DNA of 64,000 bases from Mycobacterium gordonae (GTDB lineage Bacteria > Actinomycetota > Actinomycetes > Mycobacteriales > Mycobacteriaceae), in the NCBI RefSeq assembly GCF_001417955.2, contig NZ_LKTM01000339.1:124001-188000 (forward strand). The letters are read 5' to 3'. The notes under the pieces were generated by a model, which was not told the DNA's origin, made no database searches, and worked only from the letters and a program-made list of their open reading frames with translations. Position numbers and translations under genes: made by a program. Positions 29,901 to 33,504 of this stretch are shown here, piece by piece; positions within the stretch are counted from its first letter, which is position 1; each line of letters opens with the position of its first letter.

Positions 29901-31733
29901 CAACCGGTTCGACGCCTCGTCGAGCTCACGATAGGTCCACGACCGGTCCCGGTAGGTCAGCGCGACCGCCGTGGGTGTGCGGGTCAACTGGGCCGCCCAC
30001 GCCGCTGGGATCGACGTCGCGGCGGGGGCCGGACGGGTCAGTGTCGCGCGGTTACCCCACCTGGCCAACCGGGCGCGTTCACCGTCGTCTAACAGGTCCA
30101 GCTTCGACAACGCTTGTCGCGGATGGGCGGTGACCACCGCCAGCACCGTTTCCAGCCGCGCGATGAGCGCCTCGATCGTGCTCACCTCGAACACATCGGT
30201 CCGAAACTCCACCCGCCCGCCGATGCCGTCGAGTTCCCCGCTCGGGGAGACGCGGTCGATCAGGAAGAACGCCAAATCCATACGGGCGGTGTCGGTGTCG
30301 ACGGGAACCGGCGTGATCTGCAAGTCGCCCGCCACCAGTCCGACGGTGGGGTCGTTGTTCTGCCAGTTCAGAATGACCTGGATCAACGGGTGGTGCGTCC
30401 GCGAGCGAGGAGGGTTGAGCCGGTCGACCAGGACCTCGAACGGCACATCCTGATGCTCGTAGGCGGCCAGGCTGCGCTGGCGCACCTGGGCGAGTAATTC
30501 GGCGAAAGTGGGGTCGCCGTCCAGGTTTACCCGCAGCACCAGGGTGTTGACGAAGAATCCCACCAGGGCGTCGAGTGCGGGGTCCCCGCGGCCGGCGATC
30601 GGAAAGCCCACGGCCACATCAGGACTGGCGCTCAGCTGTGATAACAGCACAGCGAGTGCGGCCTGTACCACCATGAAGCTGGTGGCGTTGTGCTCACGGG
30701 CAAGCTGGTGAATCTGCCGCTGCAACAGCGCCGGCCAGTCCACGCGGACCTGATCGCCCCGATGATCGGCGACAGGCGGATAGGGGTGATCGGTGGGTAG
30801 CTCCAGCCGCTGCGGCATCCCGGCGAGGGTCTCTTCCCAGTAGGCCACCTGAGCCGCGAGCGGACTGTCACAATCGGTCAGATCCCCGAGATTTTCCCGC
30901 TGCCACAGCGTGTAATCGGGGTACTGAACGGGCAATTGGGCCCAGTCCGGCGCCCGCCCGGCGCACCGGCTGATGTAGGCCGCAATCAGGTCACTCGCGA
31001 GAACGCTGATCGACCAACCGTCCCCGGCGATGTGGTGGACCACAACCACCACCACGTGATTCTGCGCATCGACCCTGAAAAGCTTTGCCCACAAGGGAAT
31101 CTCGATAGACAGATCGAATGGGTGGCGGGCCGTTTCCTTGATCGCCGCAGCCAGCCGTTCGGCGGGCCACCCCGTCGCGTCCACCACCTGCCAGCCGAAG
31201 TCGGCACTCGCGGCCGGCAACACGACCTGCCTGGGAACTCCGTCGACAGCCGGGAAGACCGTCCGCAGCGCTTCGTGTCGGCGCACCACATCGGTCAGAC
31301 CGACACCCAGCGCCTGTCCGTCGAGCTGACCACGAAGCTGCAACGCCACCGCCCGGTTGTATACGGGGGACGCGCCCTGCAATTGGTCGATGAACCACAA
31401 CCGGCTCTGCGCATAGGACAACGGCACGACCGCAGGCCGCGGACCGGCGCGCAGAGGTTTGAGCCGCCCGGAATCGCCCGCGATCCGCGACGCCAGTTGG
31501 GCTATCGTCGGCGCTTCGAAGAGGGTACCCACGCGCAGGTCGGCGTTCAGCGCGGCGTTGACGGCGACGATCACCCGCATCGCCGACAACGAATCCCCGC
31601 CGAGGTCGAAGAACGACTCATCGACACCGACGCGCTCCACACCCAGCACATGAGCGTAGATATCGGTCAAAACCTCTTCGACCGAAGGTTCCTGCGAGTC
31701 GCTGTGCTTGAGTTCGCCCTCAAGTGTTGTCAT
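10404..31733 (-). CDS. Giant five-module nonribosomal peptide synthetase with terminal reductase
   Basis: This single 7109-residue protein has the domain order T-C-A-T / C-A-T-E / C-A(N-MT)-T-E / C-A-T / C-A-T-R. Carrier serines are at 48, 1124, 2178, 4064, 5565 and 6610. HHxxxDG motifs are intact at 233, 1309, 2815, 4708 and 5750 (condensation) and at 2344 and 4236 (epimerisation). The A3-core YTSGTTG starts at 723, 1795, 3274, 5170 and 6234. Hand-read specificity codes are DFWCIGLVHK, DVWTVGAVYK, DVCSLALVHK, DFWSVGLVHK (Thr-like) and DVWDVGAVDK. The reductase has TGATGFVG at 6702 and YGNSK at 6874. The first domain is a lone carrier with no adenylation domain, so the starter is loaded in trans. 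It follows mbtH by 30 nt and overlaps the ABC gene. The product is not identified. Confidence 0.97.
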   Translation of the reverse strand: MTTLEGELKHSDSQEPSVEEVLTDIYAHVLGVERVGVDESFFDLGGDSLSAMRVIVAVNAALNADLRVGTLFEAPTIAQLASRIAGDSGRLKPLRAGPRPAVVPLSYAQSRLWFIDQLQGASPVYNRAVALQLRGQLDGQALGVGLTDVVRRHEALRTVFPAVDGVPRQVVLPAASADFGWQVVDATGWPAERLAAAIKETARHPFDLSIEIPLWAKLFRVDAQNHVVVVVVHHIAGDGWSISVLASDLIAAYISRCAGRAPDWAQLPVQYPDYTLWQRENLGDLTDCDSPLAAQVAYWEETLAGMPQRLELPTDHPYPPVADHRGDQVRVDWPALLQRQIHQLAREHNATSFMVVQAALAVLLSQLSASPDVAVGFPIAGRGDPALDALVGFFVNTLVLRVNLDGDPTFAELLAQVRQRSLAAYEHQDVPFEVLVDRLNPPRSRTHHPLIQVILNWQNNDPTVGLVAGDLQITPVPVDTDTARMDLAFFLIDRVSPSGELDGIGGRVEFRTDVFEVSTIEALIARLETVLAVVTAHPRQALSKLDLLDDGERARLARWGNRATLTRPAPAATSIPAAWAAQLTRTPTAVALTYRDRSWTYRELDEASNRLAHLLSGFGAGPGEVVALLMERSAQAVIAILAVLKTGAAYLPLDPGLPASRLDFMLDDAAPCAALISAGPGTSLTGRELPTIDAAAFDSAELQSSSYTAWPGPDPGDIAYLMYTSGTTGVPKGVAIDHHNVTRLMGSLDAKLGYAPGQVWTQCHSLVFDFSVWEIWGALLHGARLVVVPDDVVRSPNDFYALLAAEQVSVLCQTPSAFYALAAVDAAQRGVAGRLPLQAVIFGGEALQPQRLRGWLNNNPTSPRLFNLYGITETTVHVSVREIVAADVDCIVSPIGVPLPDITLFVLDRWLRTVAVGVVGELYVAGQGVGVGYVGRAGLTASRFVACPFAGAEAAGTRMYRTGDLVRWGPDGQLVYVGRADEQVKIRGYRIECGEVAAALAEVDGVEQAAVTVREDRPGDKRLVAYVTGSVAANLDPNGVRAAVAERLPSYMVPAAVIALEALPLTINGKLDTKALPAPAYADDDHYRAPSTPIEEIISGIYAHVLGLERVGVDQSFFDLGGDSLLAMRVVAAINGALDAGLAVRTLFDAPSIAQLAPRVAVGDNRTEPLAAFSRPAAIPLSYAQNRLWIIDQFQGPSAIYNIPAALRICGPLDVEALGAALTDVVSRHESLRTVFTAVQGVPSQTVIPLRQADFGWRVVDVTTWPADRITAALAATACHHFDLASEIPLRAALFKVSEQEHVLVVVVHHIAGDGWSVGVLAADLGTAYVARSAGQAPGWAELPLQYADYTLWQRRALGDPADPDSPVAGQLRYWEQALAGLSPYVELPTDRPYPPVAEHRGDKVAIEWPAAVARRVREVAGAYGATSFMVVQAALAVLLSKLSGSRDVAVGFPIAGRGDPALDGVVGFFVNTLVLRVDLSGNPSFADLLAQVRERSLAAYERRDVPFEVLVERLNPARSLTHHPLIQVMLAWQNNTAPSLALSDLDVTSIPVETHTARMDLAFSLAEQSTEDGRPAGIAGTVEFRTDVFDAATIDALAGWLETVLVAVTTHPKHPLSSVDLVAAEERYRLNRWGNRAVLTQPAPPAVSIPEAWAAQVSRTPMAVALTCGAHSWTYRELDQASNRLAHYLSARGAHRGTLVALVFSRSAEAIVAMLAVLKSGAGYLPVDPALPQARIGFMLADAAPVAVITTTGLTERLEVHGVPVIDIADPYLRSCPVTPRPMPTPDHLAYLIYTSGTTGVPKGVAITHHNVTQLLRITGFFGRPDQSGSAAFAATQWHSYSFDVSVWEIWGALLRGGRLVIVPEDVAASPSEFHDLLTAERIDVLTQTPSAAGMLEVAGLEATALVVGGEACPPELVDRWAPGRVVINAYGPTETTVYAAMSAPLQPDSGAPPIGSPVSGAALFVLDRWLRPVPTGVVGELYVAGRGLGVGYWRRAALTAARFVACPFGGPGSRMYRTGDLVRWRVDGQLVYLGRADEQVKIRGYRIELGEVQAELAAVDGVGQAVVVAREDRPGDKRLVGYVTGACDQSRIRATLAERLPSYMVPVAVVALDALPLTVNGKLDARALPAPEYQDTDWYRAPDGVVEEILAAIYAEVLGLDRVGADEPFFDLGGDSILAMQVVARARDAGVVCRPRDVFVEQTVAGVAHVAVLTDDDARPADEGIGELVPTPIMRWLQSQRGAVDQFNQTMVLQAPAGVTEADVVAILQALIDRHPMLRLTGDADGWWVPEPGADARGRLQRVPDITPETLAQARSRLDPAAGRMLCAQWDADAGQLALVIHHLAVDGVSWRILLHDLNTAWGQLSGGREVALAPAGTSFQRWASLLNEHAHARSVIDTADTWRQLLTASTQLPPVQPEVDTLGTAGHVSVALDTDTTRMVLAAVPTAFHAGVQDILLIAFALAWAEFLGSDGAPILVDVEGHGRHDELAPRMDLSRTVGWFTTRYPVALTVAGPDWAQVVTGAGALGSTIKDLKEQLRGVPHPITYGLLRYLNNDVDLSGAEPAIGFNYLGRLGAPAKSDGQGWSIGTRVADSNAGLSLSLMHTVEVNAFTVDTEAGPQLHADWMWAPSALDRVQVNRLSQLWFEALGGICAQVRGGGGGLTPSDIVPARLTQEQIDELQSQYSIVDVLPLTPVQQGLLFHAAATGGDVYAVQLDFEIVGALDPQRLRDAVQIVLTRHPNLAARFCDHEPVQLIPADPALPWQYLQLGTDEQVRQVCAAERAAVCDLADPPSFRAALIRTGEDRHRLVLTNHHIVVDGWSMPIILREIFAAYHGQRLPAAVPYRRFVTWLADRDGVAAGGAWRQALQDFDTPTLIGTPGRSGPGPRRATLFRLPAATTRALNELARAHHTTVNIVLQGAFSQLLVRLTGQHDIAFGTTVSGRPAEVAGADAMVGLFINTVPVRAKLTAGTTTADLLRQLHGAHRDTLEHQHLALTEIHRISGHDILFDTLFVYQNFPIDAAALSDADGLVISEMSRHDYNHYPLTIQALPGTELGLRVEFDPDVFDPAGIDALIRGFERVLGAMTADPGRPLSSMDVLDDTERARLVQWGNQAVLIRPVPAAASIPVLWAAQVARSPDTVALRFQGDSITYRELEDTANRLAHTLSRAGARPGTSVALVFPRSAQAVAAILAVLKTGAAYLPIDPALPEARIAFMLEDTAPVAAVTTGALADRLAGHDLPVIDINELADLGSPPGTALPAPGPDDIAYLIYTSGTTGVPKGVAVSHRNVTQLLGSLGSHIQHSEQVWSQWHSLAFDVSVCEIFGALLSGGRLVVVPESMTRAPEEFHALLAAERVTVLSQTPSAFYALQAADRLSPAAGRSLQLETVLFAGEALEPQRLRAWLRNHPRSPRLLNLYGTTETTVHASVREIVASDVDAGDSPIGVPLSHLGFFVLDGWLRPVPPGVVGELYVAGSAVGVGYWRRGPLTAARFVACPFGRSGARMYRTGDLVCWGVDGQLRYLGRADEQVKVRGYRIELGEVQNALLACPQVDQAVAVVPDNVTGGANLVAYITLSHDTTAAPDTGRDMEIVEQWQHLYDDLYGPGDGAAATGFGQDFRGWNSSYTGEPIPVEQMREWRSATVDRILALQPRRVLEVGAGSGLLLSQIAPHCEEYVATDLSGVAIGNLAAALRHIPWRNRVRLLAQPAHVRAGLPHNHFDTVVLNSIVQYFPNAGYLKQVIDNVMDLLAPGGTLFFGDIRNLTLRGAFYTSVAYAQTAGDADEIRRRVRRAVISESELLLAPEFFTTWAADHSAVAGIDIQLKRGSADNELNRYRYDVVVHKSPASVRSLATAPTWPWSGDAQLLARLRSDRPGAVRITGIPRTGLIGDVLREQSLVAGLSLADAGTRAESVRPEELYRLGTAAGYRVAVTWGAQPGTLDAVFLTDEAPLTDVYLSGKDIRRGAAHANDPHTSSTIDAVRRQLSAQLPAYMVPAHIVVLEGFPLTSSGKLDRKSLPAPEYQNAQHYRAPVGVVEEVLAGIYAQVLGLARVGVDESFFELGGDSILSMQVVARARAAGVLCKPRDIFVEQTVAGVARVATVTDGAVGVVDDGGGPVAATPIMWWWRGLEGGRDQFSQAVVLQAPAGVTEDDVAVVLQALLDHHPMLRLRVVEDASGDWSLTVPDPGSVSAASCLQTVPEWSDEALTATRSRLRPAAGVMLSALWVAGDRQLVLMIHHLAVDGVSWRILLSDLIIGWAQQSHGQPVALSGTGTSFRRWASLLGEYAGRPEVVRTARAWRQVLATPAALPAVRPDVDTHASAGHLSVSLDAETTSMLLGAVPAAFHAGLQDILLIAFGLAWAEFAGRGCTAIGIDVEGHGRYEDVVADVDLSRTVGWFTTKYPVALDLDRLDWTQVVTGDPALGAVIKAAKEQLRALPHPLTFGVLRYLNEDVDLSGPDPAVLFNYLGRLGDSPALLPADGWRPVQRPLPTDAISTPLTYAVAVNAGTLDTGEGPRLQANWTWAPSALDQTQVSRLGQLWLDALAGVCAHVRRGGGGLTPSDIAPARLSQCQIDELECGQPVADVLPLTPLQRGLLFHADTAEDDVYAVQLDFTVSGPLDPARLHAAVQAVVARHPHLCARFTEEFDEPVQIIPARPEVPWQYLELENHQIEAVCAAERAAVCDLTNSPALRTALIRTGEHLHTFVLTNHHIVLDGWSLPILLQEIFASYHGHPLASPVPFRRYVTWLADRDVSAARAVWQEMLAGFEVPTLVAPGNQLQAGRQSAASFTLPAEITRAVGDLARSCHTTANIVLQGAWAQLLMWLTGSRDVVFGTVVAGRPSELAGAETMLGLLINTVPVRATITAATTTVELVDFLQRANNDTLEHQHLALNEIHRIAGQQLLFDTLFVYQNYPVDTAALLDAQDLVIAQGVGRDLTHYPLTIRVLPGTELTLRVQFDADRFAAEDINTLVARFEHLLAAMTADPARRLCSLDVLDSGEHARLAEWGNRAALSRPAGETASIPVSIAGLWRAQVARTPAAVAVCADGDSMTYRELDDLADRMAQLLARHGAGPGTVVALLLSRSAQAIAAILAVLKTGAAYLPIDPGLPAARIEFMLTDAAPMVALTTGALAARLDGFAGPVIDVDQSELYEFPGPPLPGPAPDDIAYLIYTSGTTGVPKGVAITHHNVTGMLSVLADRLPRRGVWSQCHSLAFDFSVWEIFGALLSGGRLVVVPDSVARSAQDLHAMLVAEEVSVLSQTPSAFYALQSADAVSSESSLRSHLETVVFGGEALEPQRLGAWLDDHRGLPHLLNLYGITETTVHASVRKIVADDRERACSPIGRPLNHLGFLVLDGWLRPVPVGVVGELYVAGAGLGTGYVGRQGLTAARFVACPFGAPGTRMYRTGDLVSWGADGELLYVGRGDHQVKIRGYRIELGEVRAALAGLPGVEQAVVIAREDRPGDKRLVGYLTESVPGVVDASAARQALAQLVPAYMVPAALVVVDAMPLTVNGKLDQRALPMPDYGAGVSRAPANPLEEILADIQARVLGLERVGVEESFFDLGGDSLSAMRLVAAVNTTLHAGLSVRMVFESPTVALLAARVGSTPAGRDPLTAGRRPAVVPLSSAQSRLWFLHQFHGPSAIYNIPVVLRLRGQLDENALGAAFVDVVTRHEILRTVFAMSEGIPQQVVLPVDKADPGWRTVDATAWPDRQLTGAIEAVGRHAFDLTTEIPIRAELFAVAPDEHLLAIVVHHIAGDGWSIAPLARDLGLAYAARCAAGSPQWSELPVQYADYALWQRESLGDPSDPASRLSRQLAYWEDVLSGLPERVQLPTDRPYPSAADYRGASVAVDWPVQLQRQVRDLAREHHATAFMVVQAALAVLLAKLSASTDVAVGFPVAGRSDPALDDLVGCFVNTLVLRVDFVGDPTVGELLDQVRERSLAAYEHQDVPFELLVERLNPTRSLTHHPLIQVLLAWQNNIAPRSVLGELQVEPLPVDTHTARMDLAFSLSERFTGTGELAGIGGSVEFRTDVFDTATVENVVSRLQRLLQAMTAGPNMPVSSLHLLEAAELTRLYGWGNRAVLTQPAPPATSIPAALAAQVRRTPDADALTCDGRSMTYRQLDEASNRLAHLLAEHGAAPGACVALRFARCSEAIVAIAAVLKTGAAYLPIDPAWPAARVEFMIGDAAPVVALTGQAGSFDGYDLTVIDIGDPRIANCPATGLPVPSAQDVAYLIYTSGTTGVPKGVAVTHHNVTQLIGTLDDALPPAGVWAQCHSYAFDVSVWEVWGALLRGARLVVVPEDVLAAPDDFHDLLVAEQVSVLDLSPSAAQVLSPHGLESLALVVGGEACPADVVDRWAADGRLMINAYGPTEATVDAARSAPLTGGVPPIGSPVSSAALFVLDERLRPSPAGVVGELYIAGHGLGVGYWRRTALTASRFVACPFGGTGTRMYRTGDLAYWGADGQLRYVGRADQQVKIRGYRVELGEVQAALATVEGVDHAVVIAREDRPGDTRLVGYVTGTADAIRARAELAGRLPSYLVPAAVVAVDTIPLTINGKLDFRSLPAPDYHDAVQYRAPATPVEEILAASYAEVLGLPRVGVDESFFDLGGDSISAMRVIAAINKALDVPVSVRTLFDTPTVRGLSRVIGTAPAVDPRYAAVHGRGASEIHAADLSLDKFIDAATLDAAPGLPGPSAEVRTVLLTGATGFVGRYLVLQWLQQLELSDGTLICLVRGQSDEDARRRLDETFDSGDPQLWRLYQELAADRLQVIAADKDQVDLGLDRQTWDRLAETVDLIVDSAAAVSAVLPYRDLFGPNVVGTAELIRLAVSTKLKAYTFVSTADVGRQVEPSEFTEDADIRVVSPSRAIAADPANGYGNSKWAGEVLLRAANDLCGLPVTVFRCGMVLADTSFAGQLNLSDTFSRMVLSLVSTGIAPASFYRPDPDGNRPRAHFDGLPVNFVAEAITTLSAQSASTVTGFQTYHVMNPHDDGIGLDEYVDWLVEAGYPLRRITDFGEWVRQFEATLHTLPEWQRRHSVLPMLAARNSAAVQPLPPTNGSYAPTDRFRAAVQEFKIGPDKDNPDIPHISPPVIVKYVTDLQLLGLLGGGTPQC
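14919..18023 (-). other. NRPS module 4: C-A-T (residues about 4571-5605)
   Basis: A DCL-type condensation domain (LPLTPLQRGLLFHA, HHIVLDG at 4708) fits the D residue delivered by module 3. The pocket D-F-W-S-V-G-L-V-H-K is close to the threonine code. The carrier Ser is 5565. There is no epimerase, so the residue is L. Confidence 0.82.
18024..23693 (-). other. NRPS module 3: C-A(N-methyltransferase)-T-E (residues about 2681-4570)
   Basis: The condensation domain begins with LPLTPVQQGLLFHA and has HHIVVDG at 2815, the DCL type expected after an epimerase. The adenylation domain is interrupted after its A8 motif by an N-methyltransferase with the SAM motif VLEVGAGSG at 3655-3663. The pocket D-V-C-S-L-A-L-V-H-K is unusual in having Cys at 239, and I cannot assign it. 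Carrier Ser4064 is followed by an epimerisation domain with HHLAVDG at 4236. Residue 3 should be D and N-methylated. Confidence 0.82.
23694..28238 (-). other. NRPS module 2: C-A-T-E (residues about 1166-2680)
   Basis: The condensation motif is HHIAGDG at 1309. The pocket D-V-W-T-V-G-A-V-Y-K is nearest the phenylalanine-type code (seven of ten) among those I know, so an aromatic or other hydrophobic residue is likely. Carrier Ser2178 sits in GGDSILAM, the form usual before an epimerisation domain. That domain follows with HHLAVDG at 2344 and the DLSRTVGWFT signature, so residue 2 should be D. Confidence 0.82.
28239..31463 (-). other. NRPS module 1: C-A-T (residues about 91-1165)
   Basis: The condensation domain has HHIAGDG at 233-239 and the LCL-like motif SYAQSRLWF. 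The adenylation pocket reads D-F-W-C-I-G-L-V-H-K, sharing seven of nine variable positions with the threonine-type code DFWNIGMVHK but with Cys at 278. The carrier Ser is 1124 and there is no epimerisation domain, so the residue stays L. Confidence 0.82.
31464..31733 (-). other. NRPS starter carrier domain (residues 1-90)
   Basis: This is a stand-alone thiolation domain, DLGGDS with Ser48 as the phosphopantetheine site, at the very N-terminus. No adenylation, acyl-ligase or ketosynthase domain precedes it. The acyl or aminoacyl starter must be delivered by a separate enzyme not recognisable beside the gene. Confidence 0.88.
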
Positions 31734-31763
31734 GACGCCGCCGATGCCCAGATGGCTGGTCGG

Positions 31764-31988
31764 TCAGCGACCCGCGTCCTGCGCCAGCCTTTCGCGCAGA
31801 CTCTTCGGTCGTATATCGGGCCAGTTCTGCTCGATGTATTCAAGACAAGCGGCCCGGTCGGCCAAGCCGTACACCACGCGCCAGCCGGCGGGCACGTCGG
31901 CGAATTCCGGCCAAAGGCTGTGCTGCTCCTCATCGTTGACGAGTACGAAGAAGCGACCATTGTCATCGTCGAATGGGTTGGCACTCAC
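31764..31988 (-). CDS. MbtH-like protein
   Basis: This is a 74-residue MbtH-family chaperone that binds NRPS adenylation domains and is often needed for their folding or activity. It shows the family pattern in order: NPFDDDNG, FFVLVNDEEQHSLWP, VPAGWRVVYG, then NWPDIRPKSLRERL. The start is GTG at 31988, preceded by AGGGGA at about 4-5 nt. It is the first gene of the operon, 30 nt before the NRPS, which is the usual arrangement in mycobacterial peptide clusters. The partner adenylation domains are inferred to be those of the adjacent NRPS. Confidence 0.96.
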   Translation of the reverse strand: MSANPFDDDNGRFFVLVNDEEQHSLWPEFADVPAGWRVVYGLADRAACLEYIEQNWPDIRPKSLRERLAQDAGR

Positions 31989-32232
31989 TCGTTCCCCTAA
32001 CCACCCAGCAGTAATTTTCCAAGGACAAGACCGACAGCGTCGTCAACATAGCACCAGCAACCTTCAATCCGCGGCCGGAACGAGCTGCGATATTCAGCTC
32101 GGGCCGGCCCGGCTTTCCCGACCCCTACCGGCCACTGCCTCCCACGTTGTCGAGACCGGGGGCGGTCGGGTCACATTGCATGCCCATCGGGTCGCTACCG
32201 ATCCCAAGATCGCCAGGCAACCGTCGGTCACC

Positions 32233-32303
32233 ACATACGATGCGCCACAACGCTTGCCACAAGTTCGCGAACTTCTTGCGGAATTCTTGCGCCGAAATCG
32301 GCT
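32233..32303 (-). promoter_or_regulatory. Conserved 71-bp element, copy 2 (upstream of mbtH)
   Basis: It aligns without gaps to 6375-6445 (55 of 71 identical by hand). The block AACGCTTGCC and the words TTCTTGCG and AATTCTTGCG are shared exactly, with TTCTTGCG-type words about 11 nt apart. Orientation relative to the downstream minus-strand gene is the same as in copy 1. Its gene-proximal end is 244 nt upstream of the mbtH start. Confidence 0.55.
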
Positions 32304-32383
32304 GACGATCAGCCGCATTCACTCGCGCCGGCGCCGGATCGGTCAGATGTGCGGTGTTGGTGCGCACACCGGGCCGCCGCAGG

Positions 32384-32389
32384 TAGCGT
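32384..32389 (+). promoter_or_regulatory. -10 element TAGCGT for a leaderless start
   Basis: TAGCGT ends 7 nt before the GTG at 32397, the same geometry as at other genes in the window. This supports the GTG as the start and suggests a leaderless mRNA. Confidence 0.5.
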
Positions 32390-32396
32390 TCAGACC

Positions 32397-33413
32397 GTGC
32401 AGGTCGACGCGATGACTATCCCGCAGCCGTTGAAGCAGATCGGAGACACCGCCAGGCGTACTCAGGAAGCCGGGTTCTCCGGCCTGCTGTTCACCGAAAC
32501 CGGACGCACCGCCTACTTGAACGCCGCCGTGGCGTCCCAGGCCGCTCCCGGTCTGGAGCTGTCGACCGGTGTCGCCGTCGCCTTTCCGCGCAGCCCGTTC
32601 GTCACGGCGGCGACGGCGTGGGAACTGCAGGAAGCAACCAACGGCAATTTCCGCCTCGGTCTGGGCACCCAGGTGCGCACGCACGTGGTGCGCCGCTACG
32701 GAATGCCTTTCGAACGTCCCGGCCCGCGCCTGCGCGATTACGTGCGGGCCGTCAAGGCGTGCTTCAGCGCGTTCCGAACCGGAAGACTCGATCACCACGG
32801 CGATTTTTATGACCTCGATTTCATCACCCCCCAGTGGAGCGCCGGCCCCATCGATGCGGCGGACCCCAAGGTCGACGTCGCCGCGGTCAATCCCTGGATG
32901 CTGCGCATGGCCGGCGAAGTCGCCGACGGCGTGCACGTCCACCCCCTCGGGGAACCCGGATACCTCGCGCGCCACGTCGCACCGAACGTCGCCGCCGGCG
33001 CCGAGAAGTCCGGCCGCGACACATCCGACATCGCGGTGATCGTGCCGGTCATGACGATCGTCGGTGACACCGACGAGGAACGGCACAACGAACGGGAACT
33101 CGTGCGGGCAAGTCTCAGCTTCTACGCCAGCACCCCCAATTACGCCTTCATCCTGGACGAAGCCGGATTCGACGGCACAACGGCGCGGATTCGGGAGAAG
33201 CAGAAGGCGGGTGACTTCAAAGGGATGGCAGCGCAGATCACCGACGACCACATCGCGGTATTCGCCACCGAGGCGACCTGGGACGGGCTGGCGGACGCGC
33301 TCGTCGACAAGTACCAGAGGACCGCCACCCGCATCGTTCTCTACAACGCTCTGAGCGATCCGGAACGGTTCGAACGATACGGAGATATTGCGCAACAGAT
33401 TTCGGCTCGTTGA
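32397..33413 (+). CDS. LLM-class F420-dependent oxidoreductase
   Basis: This is a 338-residue luciferase-like monooxygenase-fold protein. It shows the expected TIM-barrel markers: GFSGLLFTET near the N-terminus, then ELSTGVAVAFPRSPF, WELQEATNGNFRLGLGTQ and the late MRMAGEVADGVHVHP-like segment. Most mycobacterial members use coenzyme F420 for hydride transfer to a small substrate, which remains unknown here. GTG at 32397 was chosen over an upstream ATG at 32349 because a TAGCGT -10 lies 7 nt before it. An ATG at 32412 is also possible. The gene is divergent from mbtH, and its link to peptide synthesis is untested. Confidence 0.85.
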   Translation: MQVDAMTIPQPLKQIGDTARRTQEAGFSGLLFTETGRTAYLNAAVASQAAPGLELSTGVAVAFPRSPFVTAATAWELQEATNGNFRLGLGTQVRTHVVRRYGMPFERPGPRLRDYVRAVKACFSAFRTGRLDHHGDFYDLDFITPQWSAGPIDAADPKVDVAAVNPWMLRMAGEVADGVHVHPLGEPGYLARHVAPNVAAGAEKSGRDTSDIAVIVPVMTIVGDTDEERHNERELVRASLSFYASTPNYAFILDEAGFDGTTARIREKQKAGDFKGMAAQITDDHIAVFATEATWDGLADALVDKYQRTATRIVLYNALSDPERFERYGDIAQQISAR

Positions 33414-33504
33414 CAGCACAGCGCTGACCAGCGCGCAATAGCCACTTTGTCCAGACGGATAGGCTGAGGTCACAGACACCCCGTGTGCTTCGAGAGGTAG
33501 CGAT

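Larger units (their letters stand above)
31989..32396. other. Divergent control region between mbtH and the LLM oxidoreductase
   Basis: This 408-nt stretch has no convincing gene. A short minus-strand open frame (32094-32318) lacks a ribosome site and family features. The region should hold the promoter of the mbtH-NRPS-ABC-MMPL operon. It contains the second copy of the 71-bp element at 32233-32303 and the -10 of the rightward gene at 32384-32389. Confidence 0.6.

Noticed and set aside
10404..31733. Possible assembly artefact from repeated NRPS domains
   Set aside because: The frame is open over 21 kb, every domain has different specificity residues, and the domain order is logically consistent (E domains followed by DCL domains).
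6445..31988. Interpretation as a siderophore (mycobactin or exochelin) cluster
   Set aside because: There is no ornithine or lysine N-hydroxylase, salicylate or formyl-loading enzyme and no iron-uptake gene nearby, and none of the adenylation codes is of the hydroxyornithine type.
6445..31988. Interpretation as the glycopeptidolipid locus
   Set aside because: That locus has separate mps genes, glycosyltransferases, O-methyltransferases, Gap and MmpS/MmpL4 pairs. None of these accompanies this single five-module synthetase.
32094..32318. Minus-strand 74-codon open frame upstream of mbtH, similar in translation to a stretch upstream of the kinase
   Set aside because: The shared peptide-like segment (RRKN.AR....CGKRCGA) comes from the conserved non-coding element. 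The two copies lack a common start or stop and have no ribosome sites, so a regulatory element explains it better.
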